From Halostella litorea (lineage in GTDB: Archaea; Halobacteriota; Halobacteria; Halobacteriales; Natronoarchaeaceae), in NCBI RefSeq assembly GCF_004785955.1, contig NZ_SJER01000001.1:620001-684000 (forward strand): a stretch of DNA of 64,000 bases, given 5' to 3'. Below the pieces are notes generated by a model that was given only the letters and a program-made list of their open reading frames with translations, had not been told where the DNA came from and searched no databases. Of the stretch, positions 40,567 to 48,906 are shown piece after piece; the first letter of the stretch is position 1; each line of letters starts with the position of its first letter. Made by a program: the position numbers and the translations under genes.

Positions 40567-42015
40567 ATGAATATGCCAGATCTTGAAGAATATCGTGAAG
40601 AGATCATACAGGACATTGGGAAGACACTAGAAAGTGAAGACTTCCAACCCGCACTACTCGTTGGTTCTGGTCTCTCTATTCGCTACTTCAGTGGTCCGGG
40701 ATGGGATGAACTACTAGAATCAATGGCCGATGATCTTCCTACACTCGGCCACGATTACGGATACTACCGCCAAACTCGAAGTCCACAAGAGATGGGTCAG
40801 TTTCTCGCTGAACAATATGCTGTGTGGGCTTGGAACAGAGGGACCCCCACTTTTCCAGATGATTCTCTTGACCCCCAGCATCCAGAAGACATCTACATCA
40901 AAAATCGAATTTCGGAATATTTTGATGATCTGACGCCAGCCTCGTCAGACGATTTGACTGATGACGTCGTCAATGGTGACCTCACCGCCGATGAGGCACG
41001 AGAAGAGATCGAACTTCTAAAAGAGATTCAACCGCACGCGATCATCACCACGAATTATGACCCGTTCTTAGAGCGTATTTTCAATGAAGACTATGACGAA
41101 GATGAGCCAGATTACGACGTAGTTGTCGGCGAGCAGGTTCTACGGCGTCAGCACCAGACTATCGGTGAAATTCTCAAGATTCATGGTAGTATCACCGAAC
41201 CTGAGAGTCTTATACTGACATCCGAGGACTACGAGGACTTCAATTCTCGGCGACGATATCTTAGTTCGAAAATGCTCACATACTTTGTTGAACACCCGTT
41301 ACTCATCGTTGGATACGGGGCGGGCGACTCAAACATACAACGAGTGTTCTCATGGGTGAATCAGATGTTATCGGACAACGAGGACATTGCTAACGACATC
41401 TACTTCCTCGAATTTGATGACGACATTGAAGACCGGGACAACCTCCCACGTCAAAAACAGATTCAGATCGGGGAGGGAGACAATATTACAGTAAACAGAA
41501 TTGTCGCCAAAGACTTCTCGTGGGTCTTTGAAGCATTCACGCAGCATAGTGGGCTGAATATCCCCATCGGCGCTCTCCGCAGAATTCTTGCCAGCACATT
41601 TGAGGTGGTGAGCAAGAAGGCTCCCAACCGCGAGGTGGTTGACGTTAGAAAAGTCGAAGATCTCGCTGAAGACGAGAGTGAATTAGCAACCGTGCTCGGG
41701 ATCGCCCCTGACTCGGAGTCGGCAATTCAATTTGACCATGACCTACGCCCAAGTGATGTGGCAGTTCGGCTTGGGTTTGAGAGCACGAACACCTACGCAG
41801 TCAACGAACTTATCAGAGACATCGAAGAGGAGACGGGTATAAACATCCGTGAATTCAACAACAGATACCACATCGCGTTCATCGGCCAGGGTAAGGTCGA
41901 TCCACGCCGGTACTCAGAAGAAGTTGTTCCCCTTCTTAAGAAGGTGCGCGATGATGAGGAGTATGCCCTGAACATCCCGGAGAGCCAGATTCCGGAGGAT
42001 ATGTTAGACGACTAA
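40567..42015 (+). CDS. SIR2-domain defence protein
   Basis: 482 residues. The N-terminal half is a SIR2-like NAD-binding fold: LVGSGLS (33-37), ITTNYDPFLE (~160-169), KIHGSI with the catalytic-type His (~206) and LLIVGYGAGDSNIQRVF. Such SIR2 proteins usually act as NADases that deplete NAD on infection. The C-terminal ~170 residues form a separate alpha/beta domain of unknown role. The ATG at 40567 is set by a GGGAGGA six bases upstream. Codon use is AT-richer than the replication operon, suggesting separate acquisition. Confidence 0.82.
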   Translation: MNMPDLEEYREEIIQDIGKTLESEDFQPALLVGSGLSIRYFSGPGWDELLESMADDLPTLGHDYGYYRQTRSPQEMGQFLAEQYAVWAWNRGTPTFPDDSLDPQHPEDIYIKNRISEYFDDLTPASSDDLTDDVVNGDLTADEAREEIELLKEIQPHAIITTNYDPFLERIFNEDYDEDEPDYDVVVGEQVLRRQHQTIGEILKIHGSITEPESLILTSEDYEDFNSRRRYLSSKMLTYFVEHPLLIVGYGAGDSNIQRVFSWVNQMLSDNEDIANDIYFLEFDDDIEDRDNLPRQKQIQIGEGDNITVNRIVAKDFSWVFEAFTQHSGLNIPIGALRRILASTFEVVSKKAPNREVVDVRKVEDLAEDESELATVLGIAPDSESAIQFDHDLRPSDVAVRLGFESTNTYAVNELIRDIEEETGINIREFNNRYHIAFIGQGKVDPRRYSEEVVPLLKKVRDDEEYALNIPESQIPEDMLDD

Positions 42016-42127
42016 ATACATCAGTAGTCACATGTACGAAGCAAATGACGGGCAGGAGTACCTATCCGTATTCATCTCCGTCACCAATTGTCATCGAAAC
42101 TCCGGTGTTCGATACTAACCTGTTCTA

Positions 42128-42204
42128 ATGGACAACCCATTGGGGTAGCCGTTTCTCTAATGTCGCGGAACATGGTGGGCGACACGACGCAGCACGCCGA
42201 TATC
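42128..42204. repeat. 77-bp repeat, copy A
   Basis: About 86% identical (66 of 77) to copy B at 61541-61617, in the same orientation. A short frame inside both copies encodes a conserved start (MSRxMxGxTTQHADI), so it may be the end of an IS or another coding relic. Confidence 0.7.
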
Positions 42205-42230
42205 CCGGGTGTCCGTACAATTCATAATAG

Positions 42231-42400
42231 ATGATCTGCTCGCCCGCCCGTCAGTCGGTTTGAGCAGATGGACGTATACCCGTACGTGAGGACGGGAGTA
42301 CGAACGTACGTCGCTGTGTCCGTAGCGATGTACGTGGTCGCGTACGTACTCAGGTGCGTACGCACGTACGCCGATCCGACCGTCCGAACCCACCTCCCCA
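42231..42400. repeat. CGTACG-rich block A (left of serine recombinase)
   Basis: A 170-bp block with many CGTACG/GTACG words. It aligns with block B at 43609-43745 in the same orientation; block B lacks about 20-30 bp of the middle. The two flank the recombinase gene like paired recombination sites. Confidence 0.7.
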
Positions 42401-42511
42401 TCCTTTAGTCCCGAACTCCTACTACGACGGTGAGAGTTACGAGAAACTAATGTTTCCCGCACCGTCAAGGAATCCTACTTCTTTGATAAGGGAACACCGA
42501 CTAAGGTAGGT

Positions 42512-43231
42512 ATGCAGGAATCACCCCAGAATGTCGCCGGTTATGTCCGTGTCAGCACAGACGACCAGGACGACGACCGGCAGCGCGAATCGATCCTCCA
42601 ACACTACAACACCAGTGAAGTCGCGTGGCACGTGGACATCGAGTCCGGTGCGAGCATGTCCCGCGAGCAGTACAACCATCTCCGGGAGACCATCGACCAG
42701 TACGACGTCGTCGTCACCACAGAAATCGATCGACTCGGACGATCGTTCAGTGAGCTCGCCAGTTTCGTTGAGGAACTCCGCGAGAAGGACATCGACCTGC
42801 ACTGCACAGAACAACCCATCAGCACAGTCGATAATGACGACTGGATGGGAGACCTTCTACTCAACCTCATGATCGTGTTCGCAGACGCGGAACGACGGAT
42901 GATTGCTGATCGCGTGCAGCAGGGCATTGACAAAGCGCGTAGGGATGGAAAGCGCGTTGGACGACCGCCTGCAGGGTACGACGTTGATGAAGACGGGTTC
43001 CTGTACCAGGATCCAGCTGAGTACGCGAAGGTGCAGAACTTCATCCGCGAGCTCAAGAAAGGCCGTCCGAAGACGACGACAGCAGAGTACTTCGGAATCC
43101 CGCAGTCCTCGATCCAGTCGATCCTGAAGCGCGCGGAGAAGAACTACGAGATTGAGTTCGACAACGACTTGTGGACGATTGAACGGGCGAAGGTCGAAGC
43201 CGGGGAGAAACTGTTAGAACCGCTCGAATAG
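42512..43231 (+). CDS. small serine recombinase (resolvase/invertase)
   Basis: 239 residues. The nucleophile is Ser15 in GYVRVSTDDQ; further resolvase motifs are EIDRLGRSFSEL (Arg pair) and the helix LLLNLMIVFADAERRMIADRVQQGIDKARRDGKRVGRPP. An HTH follows (KTTTAEYFGIPQSSIQSIL). A complete, likely active enzyme. CGTACG-rich blocks on both sides are its probable target sites. Confidence 0.88.
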   Translation: MQESPQNVAGYVRVSTDDQDDDRQRESILQHYNTSEVAWHVDIESGASMSREQYNHLRETIDQYDVVVTTEIDRLGRSFSELASFVEELREKDIDLHCTEQPISTVDNDDWMGDLLLNLMIVFADAERRMIADRVQQGIDKARRDGKRVGRPPAGYDVDEDGFLYQDPAEYAKVQNFIRELKKGRPKTTTAEYFGIPQSSIQSILKRAEKNYEIEFDNDLWTIERAKVEAGEKLLEPLE

Positions 43232-44138
43232 GACGACGACTGACGATGACGCGAGCGACGAAGAAGACAACGCTGACGAAGACTGACCGGATCGTCTCCC
43301 CGCAAGCCGTGTTACCTCTCTTATCCGTGTCATCAACCTACCCATAGGTATACCAACAGCGTTTATCGCCGGTATCCCGGGTAGATCCGAATACTCGTAG
43401 CGCCGCGGACAGAATCCTGGAATTCGTACGGTCAACGGGTGGGGCAATCGGGGTGTTCGGACAGGCTAGCGACTCAGATCCCGATAACGACGACTCAGGC
43501 CTGGATCCACTTCTACGTGGAGACGAAGGGCCATGATCGTAGACAACATAACACAAGACCGGTCCGTCAACAAGCTTACTCTGGCCCCATCTCTCTCTAA
43601 TATGGTCGATGACGTGCCCGTCCGCCCGTCAGTCCGATATCCGTGGCTGACACACGCACGTACGTAAGGACGCGCGTACGTGATGATGTACGTGATCGCG
43701 TACGTACCTGAGTACGTACGTCGATCCGCCCGGTCGAACCTACCTGTCTCGGTATTTACGAGCGCAAAAGAACAATCGAGTCTGTCCGTAATAGACACTG
43801 TACCGCAGCTACCTTGGTGAGTACGACGGAGAAAGCATTCCAGCTTGGTGTGCCGAGATACGTCAGTCTCACAAATCCGAGACTGGCCGTCGTGGTATGT
43901 AGTGTGCGCTGCGCCTATCGACTCGCCAAGCAACTGAATATACAACCTTTGAAGACAGTAGGAGCGCGTCGACAAACTGCCGCCCGTAGGGGCGGCGTTC
44001 CCGGAAAGAGAGAGTGAACGGGTCCCGGTCCGTGGTGGGGCCGTGACCCACTCGGCTGTAGTGGCGTGCGGCGAGTTACTCGTCACTGGTTCAGCGGTGC
44101 ATCTCTTTTGTAACCGTGTCTACGCTCTTCCGTAGGAC
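43232..44138. other. 907-bp gene-free stretch with CGTACG block B
   Basis: Apart from block B (43609-43745) I see no supported gene. Frames here are short and non-acidic. The left 110 bp continue an acidic-looking frame after the recombinase stop (GACGAAGAAGACAACGCTGACGAAGACTGA), perhaps a former C-terminal tail. Confidence 0.6.
43609..43745. repeat. CGTACG-rich block B (right of serine recombinase)
   Basis: Direct, shorter partner of block A. Shares the opening CGTCCGCCCGTCAGTC-type segment, several CGTACG words and the closing CGATCCG...CCG.TCGAACC.ACCT segment. Confidence 0.7.
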
Positions 44139-44399
44139 CTACTGTCTACTTTCAACCGGTACTAAATCGTGATGACGAAACGAGAGGGGTAGTTCTTCGC
44201 CTGTTTCTGCGTTACACAGTGTATAGGAGTATGCGTCTGTATTTCGACCGGTTTCCTTCCCGAGATTATCCTCATCGATTTCGACGATCTCACAGACGAC
44301 ACCATGATACTGATTATCGGGATCGTCAGAGGCAAGATAAATCTGGATGTGATCGCCGACTGAGTACGGATCATTCGACGGTTGCGGAATATCTTCCAT
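44139..44399 (-). CDS. 86-aa SH3-like small protein
   Basis: MEDIPQPSNDPYSVGDHIQIYLASDDPDNQYHGVVCEIVEI... fits a small SH3/KOW-like barrel, similar in strand order to the repeats of the protein at 4712-5758. It diverges from the restriction operon at 44584. Function unknown. Confidence 0.6.
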   Translation of the reverse strand: MEDIPQPSNDPYSVGDHIQIYLASDDPDNQYHGVVCEIVEIDEDNLGKETGRNTDAYSYTLCNAETGEELPLSFRHHDLVPVESRQ

Positions 44400-44583
44400 T
44401 GTCGGTTTTTGAACCGACCATCCGTATCAGTTCATCGCTCTTAGCAGACCAACGTGGCTGTCGGGTCACCACGTATGAAGTGACCGGACTATCCACCAAG
44501 CATCCATCTGAGACGTAACCTGTGATGCGAGACAGTCTAAGTAAAGACTATATTGTTGCGCTGAACAATCCTTGGTATCACTA

Positions 44584-44775
44584 ATGACCCGGAAGCAGAT
44601 CGGTCGTAACACTGGAAATTCAGGCCGAGTCAACGTCTCCGGGTCTGAATTGGAAGAACTTGGCATCGAAATCGGCGATGAAGTTGACGTGGATGTCGCT
44701 GATGCCAAAAAGATCGCGCACGCCATCATCGATAGCAAAGATTCCGACGAATTCCTGATCGTTACCCCCGCCTAA
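44584..44775 (+). CDS. AbrB/SpoVT-like small DNA-binding protein
   Basis: 63 residues: RKQIGRNTGNSGRVNVSGSELEELGIEIGDEVDVDVADAKKIAHAII is a swapped-hairpin AbrB-type domain, as in VapB antitoxins and small regulators. It ends three bases before the restriction-methylase gene, so it probably controls that operon. No toxin gene is next to it. Confidence 0.7.
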   Translation: MTRKQIGRNTGNSGRVNVSGSELEELGIEIGDEVDVDVADAKKIAHAIIDSKDSDEFLIVTPA

Positions 44776-44778
44776 CGA

Positions 44779-47700
44779 ATGCAAACAGCACTCACCTACC
44801 GTACGAACCGTGACCTGTTCTCGAACTACTACCTGGATGAGCACCTCCCCGAGACCGAAGAATGGGACGAAGTCAATGACGAAGAACTCCAGGAGGCCTA
44901 TGATGACGTTATGGACCTTTGGGAGCGTGAGAAGGACACCGCACCGAAGCGGAATGAGTCCCAGCTCGAAGAGAAGTTCATCCGGCCAATGTTCCGGAAG
45001 CTGGGGATCCCGTTCGAGGTTGAGGAGAGTACTGACCGAACTCAGCGTCGGCCGGATTACGGGTTCTTCGAGACTGATGAAGCTGCACGGGACGCCTTCG
45101 AACGCCGTGATGAGGGCGGTGACTTCTACGAGAACTCCGTCGCCGTTGCGGACGCGAAACGATGGGGTCGTCCCCTCGACACGCGAGGAAGCGGTGAACA
45201 CGAGCGTGACTTCGAGAACCCCAGTTACCAGATCCACGTCTACCTTCAGGAAGTCGATTCCGCACAGTGGGCTGTTCTAACTGACGGGAAGAAATGGCGG
45301 CTGTACTACGGCCCGACCAGTCACCGCCTTGACTCCTACTACGAGGTCGATCTGGCAACAATCCTGGAAAAGGGCGACCTTGAGGACTTCAAGTACTTCT
45401 ACCTCTTCTTCCGTCACGAGGCATTCCTCGAAGACACCAGCGGTGACTGTTTCCTTGACGACGTCTACGGCGAATCGAATGTCTTCGCCCAAGAGTTGGG
45501 AGAGGACCTGCAGGACAACATCTACGAGGCGATCAAGATCCTCTCTGAGGGATACCTCCAGTACCCCGAGAACGATCTTGATGAAGACGATCTTGAGCTG
45601 ATCCACGACAGTTCGCTCATTTACCTCTACCGGCTCATCTTCGTCCTGTATGCCGAAGCGGAGGGCCGTGAACTGCTGGACACGAGCAACGAGATCTACG
45701 AGCAGTCCTACAGTCTCAACTCTCTCAAACAGGAGGTCGCCGAAGAACTCGATAGTGGCGACCCGAAATACCGTGACTGGCAAGACAACCTTCAGGCCCG
45801 TCTGGACGAACTGTTCACCCTCATCGACAAGGGCAGCAAGTCACGCGGTATCCCTGAGGAAGACCTCTACATTCCGGCGTACAACGGTGGGCTGTTCCGG
45901 ACGGATCCGGACGACGACGACAGTAAGGAAGCACGGTTCCTCGCCAATCACGACGTCGGCGACGCCTACCTGGCGAAGGTCGTGGAACTCCTCACCCGGA
46001 GCAAGAACAGCAACGGCGGTGGAAAGATCTTCGTCGATTACTCCTCACTCGATGTTCGCCATCTCGGGAGCATTTACGAAGGTCTGCTGGAGTACCAGCT
46101 CAACGTCGCCGATGAACCGCTGGCACTGGACGATGGCGAATACGTGAGCGCCGGCGATGGCGACGACGTCGTCGTACAGGAAGGTGAGGTACACCTGACG
46201 ACAGGCAGTGGTGAGCGAAAGGCCACTGGTTCGTACTACACCCCCGAGTACGTCGTTGAGTACATCGTCGAAAACACACTTGAACCGCTGGTTGACGATA
46301 TCCGGATGGACCTCGCCGGTCGGAGTGCTCGTGGTGAGGACCGTGGTTTCGCTGCGGAGTTCGCCGATCGCGTATTCGATCTGAAGATCCTCGACCCGGC
46401 GATGGGGAGTGGTCACTTCCTCACGAGCGCGATTGACTATCTCGCCCGTGAGATCATTGACGCCCAAGAAAGGCAAGCCGCACAGCAGGGTATCGAGACG
46501 GTCAACCAAGAACACGACATCAACTGGGCACGCCGGCAGGTCGCCCAACGATGCATCTACGGTGTAGACCTGAACCCGCTCGCTGTTGAGTTGGCGAAAG
46601 TGTCGCTCTGGCTTCGGACGCTTGCCGCTGAGCAGCCACTCGCGTTCCTCGATCACCACCTGAAAACAGGGAACTCCCTTGTTGGAAGTGACATCGAGGA
46701 AATCGAGGAATTGGAGTCAGAGAGCGGCGGTGATGATCAGAACGCCTCACTTGCAGACTTCGGTATTGCTCGGAAGGGGACGATTGAGCAGCTGATGCGA
46801 ATTTACGAGGATTTCATCGCCATCGAGAACCAGGACCTCGCAGACGTCAAGGAGATGGAGTCCAAGTACGATGAGTTCGAGCGGAACAAGCTCCGGCAGC
46901 GGCTTGAAGCGATGGCGAACATCCATACTGCCGAGGACTTCGGACTGGATAATCTCCCTTCAGATGCGTATGAACGGATGGCCGTAGCGTTGGAGGACGA
47001 TGACGAGTGGGAGGAAATTGAACAAATGCAGTGGTTCCAGGATGCTCAACAATGGGCCGCTAGTGATGATTACTTCCACTGGAAGCTAGAGTACCCAGAA
47101 GTTTTCTATAACGATGATGGTGCGGGTACAGATAATCCTGGATTTGACGCGGTGATTGGGAACCCACCGTACATACGGTCCAAACGGATTCCAGATCACC
47201 AAAAGGAGTATTTCAACTCAAAATTTGAATCCACAACTGGTCGGTGGGACATCTATTGTTTATTTACAGAGATGGGGATTTCGATTTGTAGGGGGAGACT
47301 GTCATATATTCAACCAATGATGTTCTTACGTCGCCCATATGGTGAGGGTATGAGGAAAAATGTTAGCGAGCATTCCTCTGTCAGTGAAATTGTAGACCTC
47401 TCTGACTTCCAAGTATTCGGAGATGCAACCAACTATGTCTGTATATTCACTCTAAACTGCCATGATGGCGAAGACAGATTCCGGGTCTACACCCCGGAAG
47501 GGGATGGGCATAAAATACTTGATCAGAACTTAATGTCCTTCTATGAATTGGTGAATTCTGAGCTGGGCAGTGATCCGTGGGACGTAATCCCTGCTCCTGT
47601 TGCTACAGTACTAGACTCCATTCCCGACGATTTCGTCACTCTAGATACAGTAACTAAATCAATTTCTGAGGGGATCCACTCTGGGAAAGATGAGGTGTTC

Positions 47701-48906
47701 TTCGTAGACTCTGACATAGTAGAAGATAATGACCTTGAAGAAGATCTTCTAGAACCGGTTCTGAAAGGGAGAGATGTTGATGAGTACGTGCCTCCGACAA
47801 CGGATCTAAAAGTCATCTATCCGTACTCAAATAATGAAGTGATCTCGGAGAAACGGCTTCGTAAGGATTACCCAAATATATGGGATTACTTTAAATCCAA
47901 TGAAGATAAACTGCGAAGCCGGCAGTATGTACTGGACTCCGGTAAAGAGTGGTATGAACTGTGGTGCGAACGGAACGAAGAGATCTACCAGAACCCGAAG
48001 ATTCTGCTCCCTGAAATTTCCGATGGTAACAACTTCACTGCCGATACAGGGGATATCAATTACTTCTTCAACACGAAGGTAAAAAGTATCAGGACAACTG
48101 ACAACTACAGTCTTACTGGACTGTTGGGGATCCTGAATTCTGACCTGCTTGAATTCATCTATCGAGGCATTGCTCCGCCAAAGAGAGGTGGATTCAGAGC
48201 GTATAAGACTGGGTTCCTGAATGAGCTTTATGTGCCACAGGATTGTCCACCAGAAATCGGGGATTTGGCAACAGAGATAATTGAACGAAAGGGGCAGAAA
48301 AACGCACTTAATCTAAATCTGCTGGACTATCTGGAACCCTACTCTGAAGGGTCTGCTCTCGGGAATCTAACCGCTTATCAACCGCCTAGCGATATTTCAG
48401 ATTCCATCCTGAACTCTACTAGTGAGGAGATGAATAATCTCCGTGTAGGAACCGTTTCTGTTAAAGAGAAATCTGGGAAGTTAGTAGTTGAAGCGTCTGC
48501 CCGATACAAACCGGAAGAACAGGATGAGCATGAAACAGACCAGTGGGGCTATACTGAAACAGATCTCATGCCCGCCTTGGAGTTTGTCGGTCTAAATGAG
48601 AAGATGAGTGAGCTAATCTCTGAATTTGTCCCCTATGCTGTGGAAGAAGCCGGTGGATTCGCTAGCTTCAGGGAAACAGCAACCAAAACGAACACATTGA
48701 TAGACAGACTGGAGGCACTCACTCTTCCAGAACTGGATGGCTGTGAAGAAGACTTTGACCGATATCTGAGCAAGCGAAAGGTTGCTGATGAGCTCAATGC
48801 GGAGATTGATGACAAAAAGGCAAGTATAAACGAATATGTATATGATCTATATGGGTTGAGTTCGGCTGAAATAGAATCTGTACCAAGTGCCGTGACTGAT
48901 GACTGA
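44779..48906 (+). CDS. Eco57I-like restriction-methylase (type IIG / DISARM DrmMI-like)
   Basis: 1375 residues. The N-terminus carries a PD-(D/E)xK nuclease candidate (RRPDYGFF with Asp93; VADAKRW with Asp125-Ala-Lys127). The methyltransferase core has motif I ILDPAMGSGHFLTSA (~537-551) and motif IV VIGNPPYIR (~793-800), an N6-adenine class. The C-terminal ~500 residues would be target recognition and helical spacer, and are AT-richer, suggesting recombination of the specificity part. It overlaps the helicase gene by eight bases. The pairing with a SNF2 helicase resembles class 1 DISARM (DrmMI and DrmD) without DrmABC. Confidence 0.85.
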   Translation: MQTALTYRTNRDLFSNYYLDEHLPETEEWDEVNDEELQEAYDDVMDLWEREKDTAPKRNESQLEEKFIRPMFRKLGIPFEVEESTDRTQRRPDYGFFETDEAARDAFERRDEGGDFYENSVAVADAKRWGRPLDTRGSGEHERDFENPSYQIHVYLQEVDSAQWAVLTDGKKWRLYYGPTSHRLDSYYEVDLATILEKGDLEDFKYFYLFFRHEAFLEDTSGDCFLDDVYGESNVFAQELGEDLQDNIYEAIKILSEGYLQYPENDLDEDDLELIHDSSLIYLYRLIFVLYAEAEGRELLDTSNEIYEQSYSLNSLKQEVAEELDSGDPKYRDWQDNLQARLDELFTLIDKGSKSRGIPEEDLYIPAYNGGLFRTDPDDDDSKEARFLANHDVGDAYLAKVVELLTRSKNSNGGGKIFVDYSSLDVRHLGSIYEGLLEYQLNVADEPLALDDGEYVSAGDGDDVVVQEGEVHLTTGSGERKATGSYYTPEYVVEYIVENTLEPLVDDIRMDLAGRSARGEDRGFAAEFADRVFDLKILDPAMGSGHFLTSAIDYLAREIIDAQERQAAQQGIETVNQEHDINWARRQVAQRCIYGVDLNPLAVELAKVSLWLRTLAAEQPLAFLDHHLKTGNSLVGSDIEEIEELESESGGDDQNASLADFGIARKGTIEQLMRIYEDFIAIENQDLADVKEMESKYDEFERNKLRQRLEAMANIHTAEDFGLDNLPSDAYERMAVALEDDDEWEEIEQMQWFQDAQQWAASDDYFHWKLEYPEVFYNDDGAGTDNPGFDAVIGNPPYIRSKRIPDHQKEYFNSKFESTTGRWDIYCLFTEMGISICRGRLSYIQPMMFLRRPYGEGMRKNVSEHSSVSEIVDLSDFQVFGDATNYVCIFTLNCHDGEDRFRVYTPEGDGHKILDQNLMSFYELVNSELGSDPWDVIPAPVATVLDSIPDDFVTLDTVTKSISEGIHSGKDEVFFVDSDIVEDNDLEEDLLEPVLKGRDVDEYVPPTTDLKVIYPYSNNEVISEKRLRKDYPNIWDYFKSNEDKLRSRQYVLDSGKEWYELWCERNEEIYQNPKILLPEISDGNNFTADTGDINYFFNTKVKSIRTTDNYSLTGLLGILNSDLLEFIYRGIAPPKRGGFRAYKTGFLNELYVPQDCPPEIGDLATEIIERKGQKNALNLNLLDYLEPYSEGSALGNLTAYQPPSDISDSILNSTSEEMNNLRVGTVSVKEKSGKLVVEASARYKPEEQDEHETDQWGYTETDLMPALEFVGLNEKMSELISEFVPYAVEEAGGFASFRETATKTNTLIDRLEALTLPELDGCEEDFDRYLSKRKVADELNAEIDDKKASINEYVYDLYGLSSAEIESVPSAVTDD

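Larger units (their letters stand above)
42016..42511. other. intergenic region with a 77-bp repeat and CGTACG block A
   Basis: No gene longer than a few dozen codons. Contains copy A of the 77-bp repeat (42128-42204) and the CGTACG-rich block A (42231-42400) just before the serine recombinase gene. Confidence 0.7.

Noticed and set aside
44584-44775. VapB antitoxin of a VapBC pair
   Set aside because: No PIN-domain toxin follows; the next gene is the restriction-methylase, so I treat it as a small regulator of that operon.
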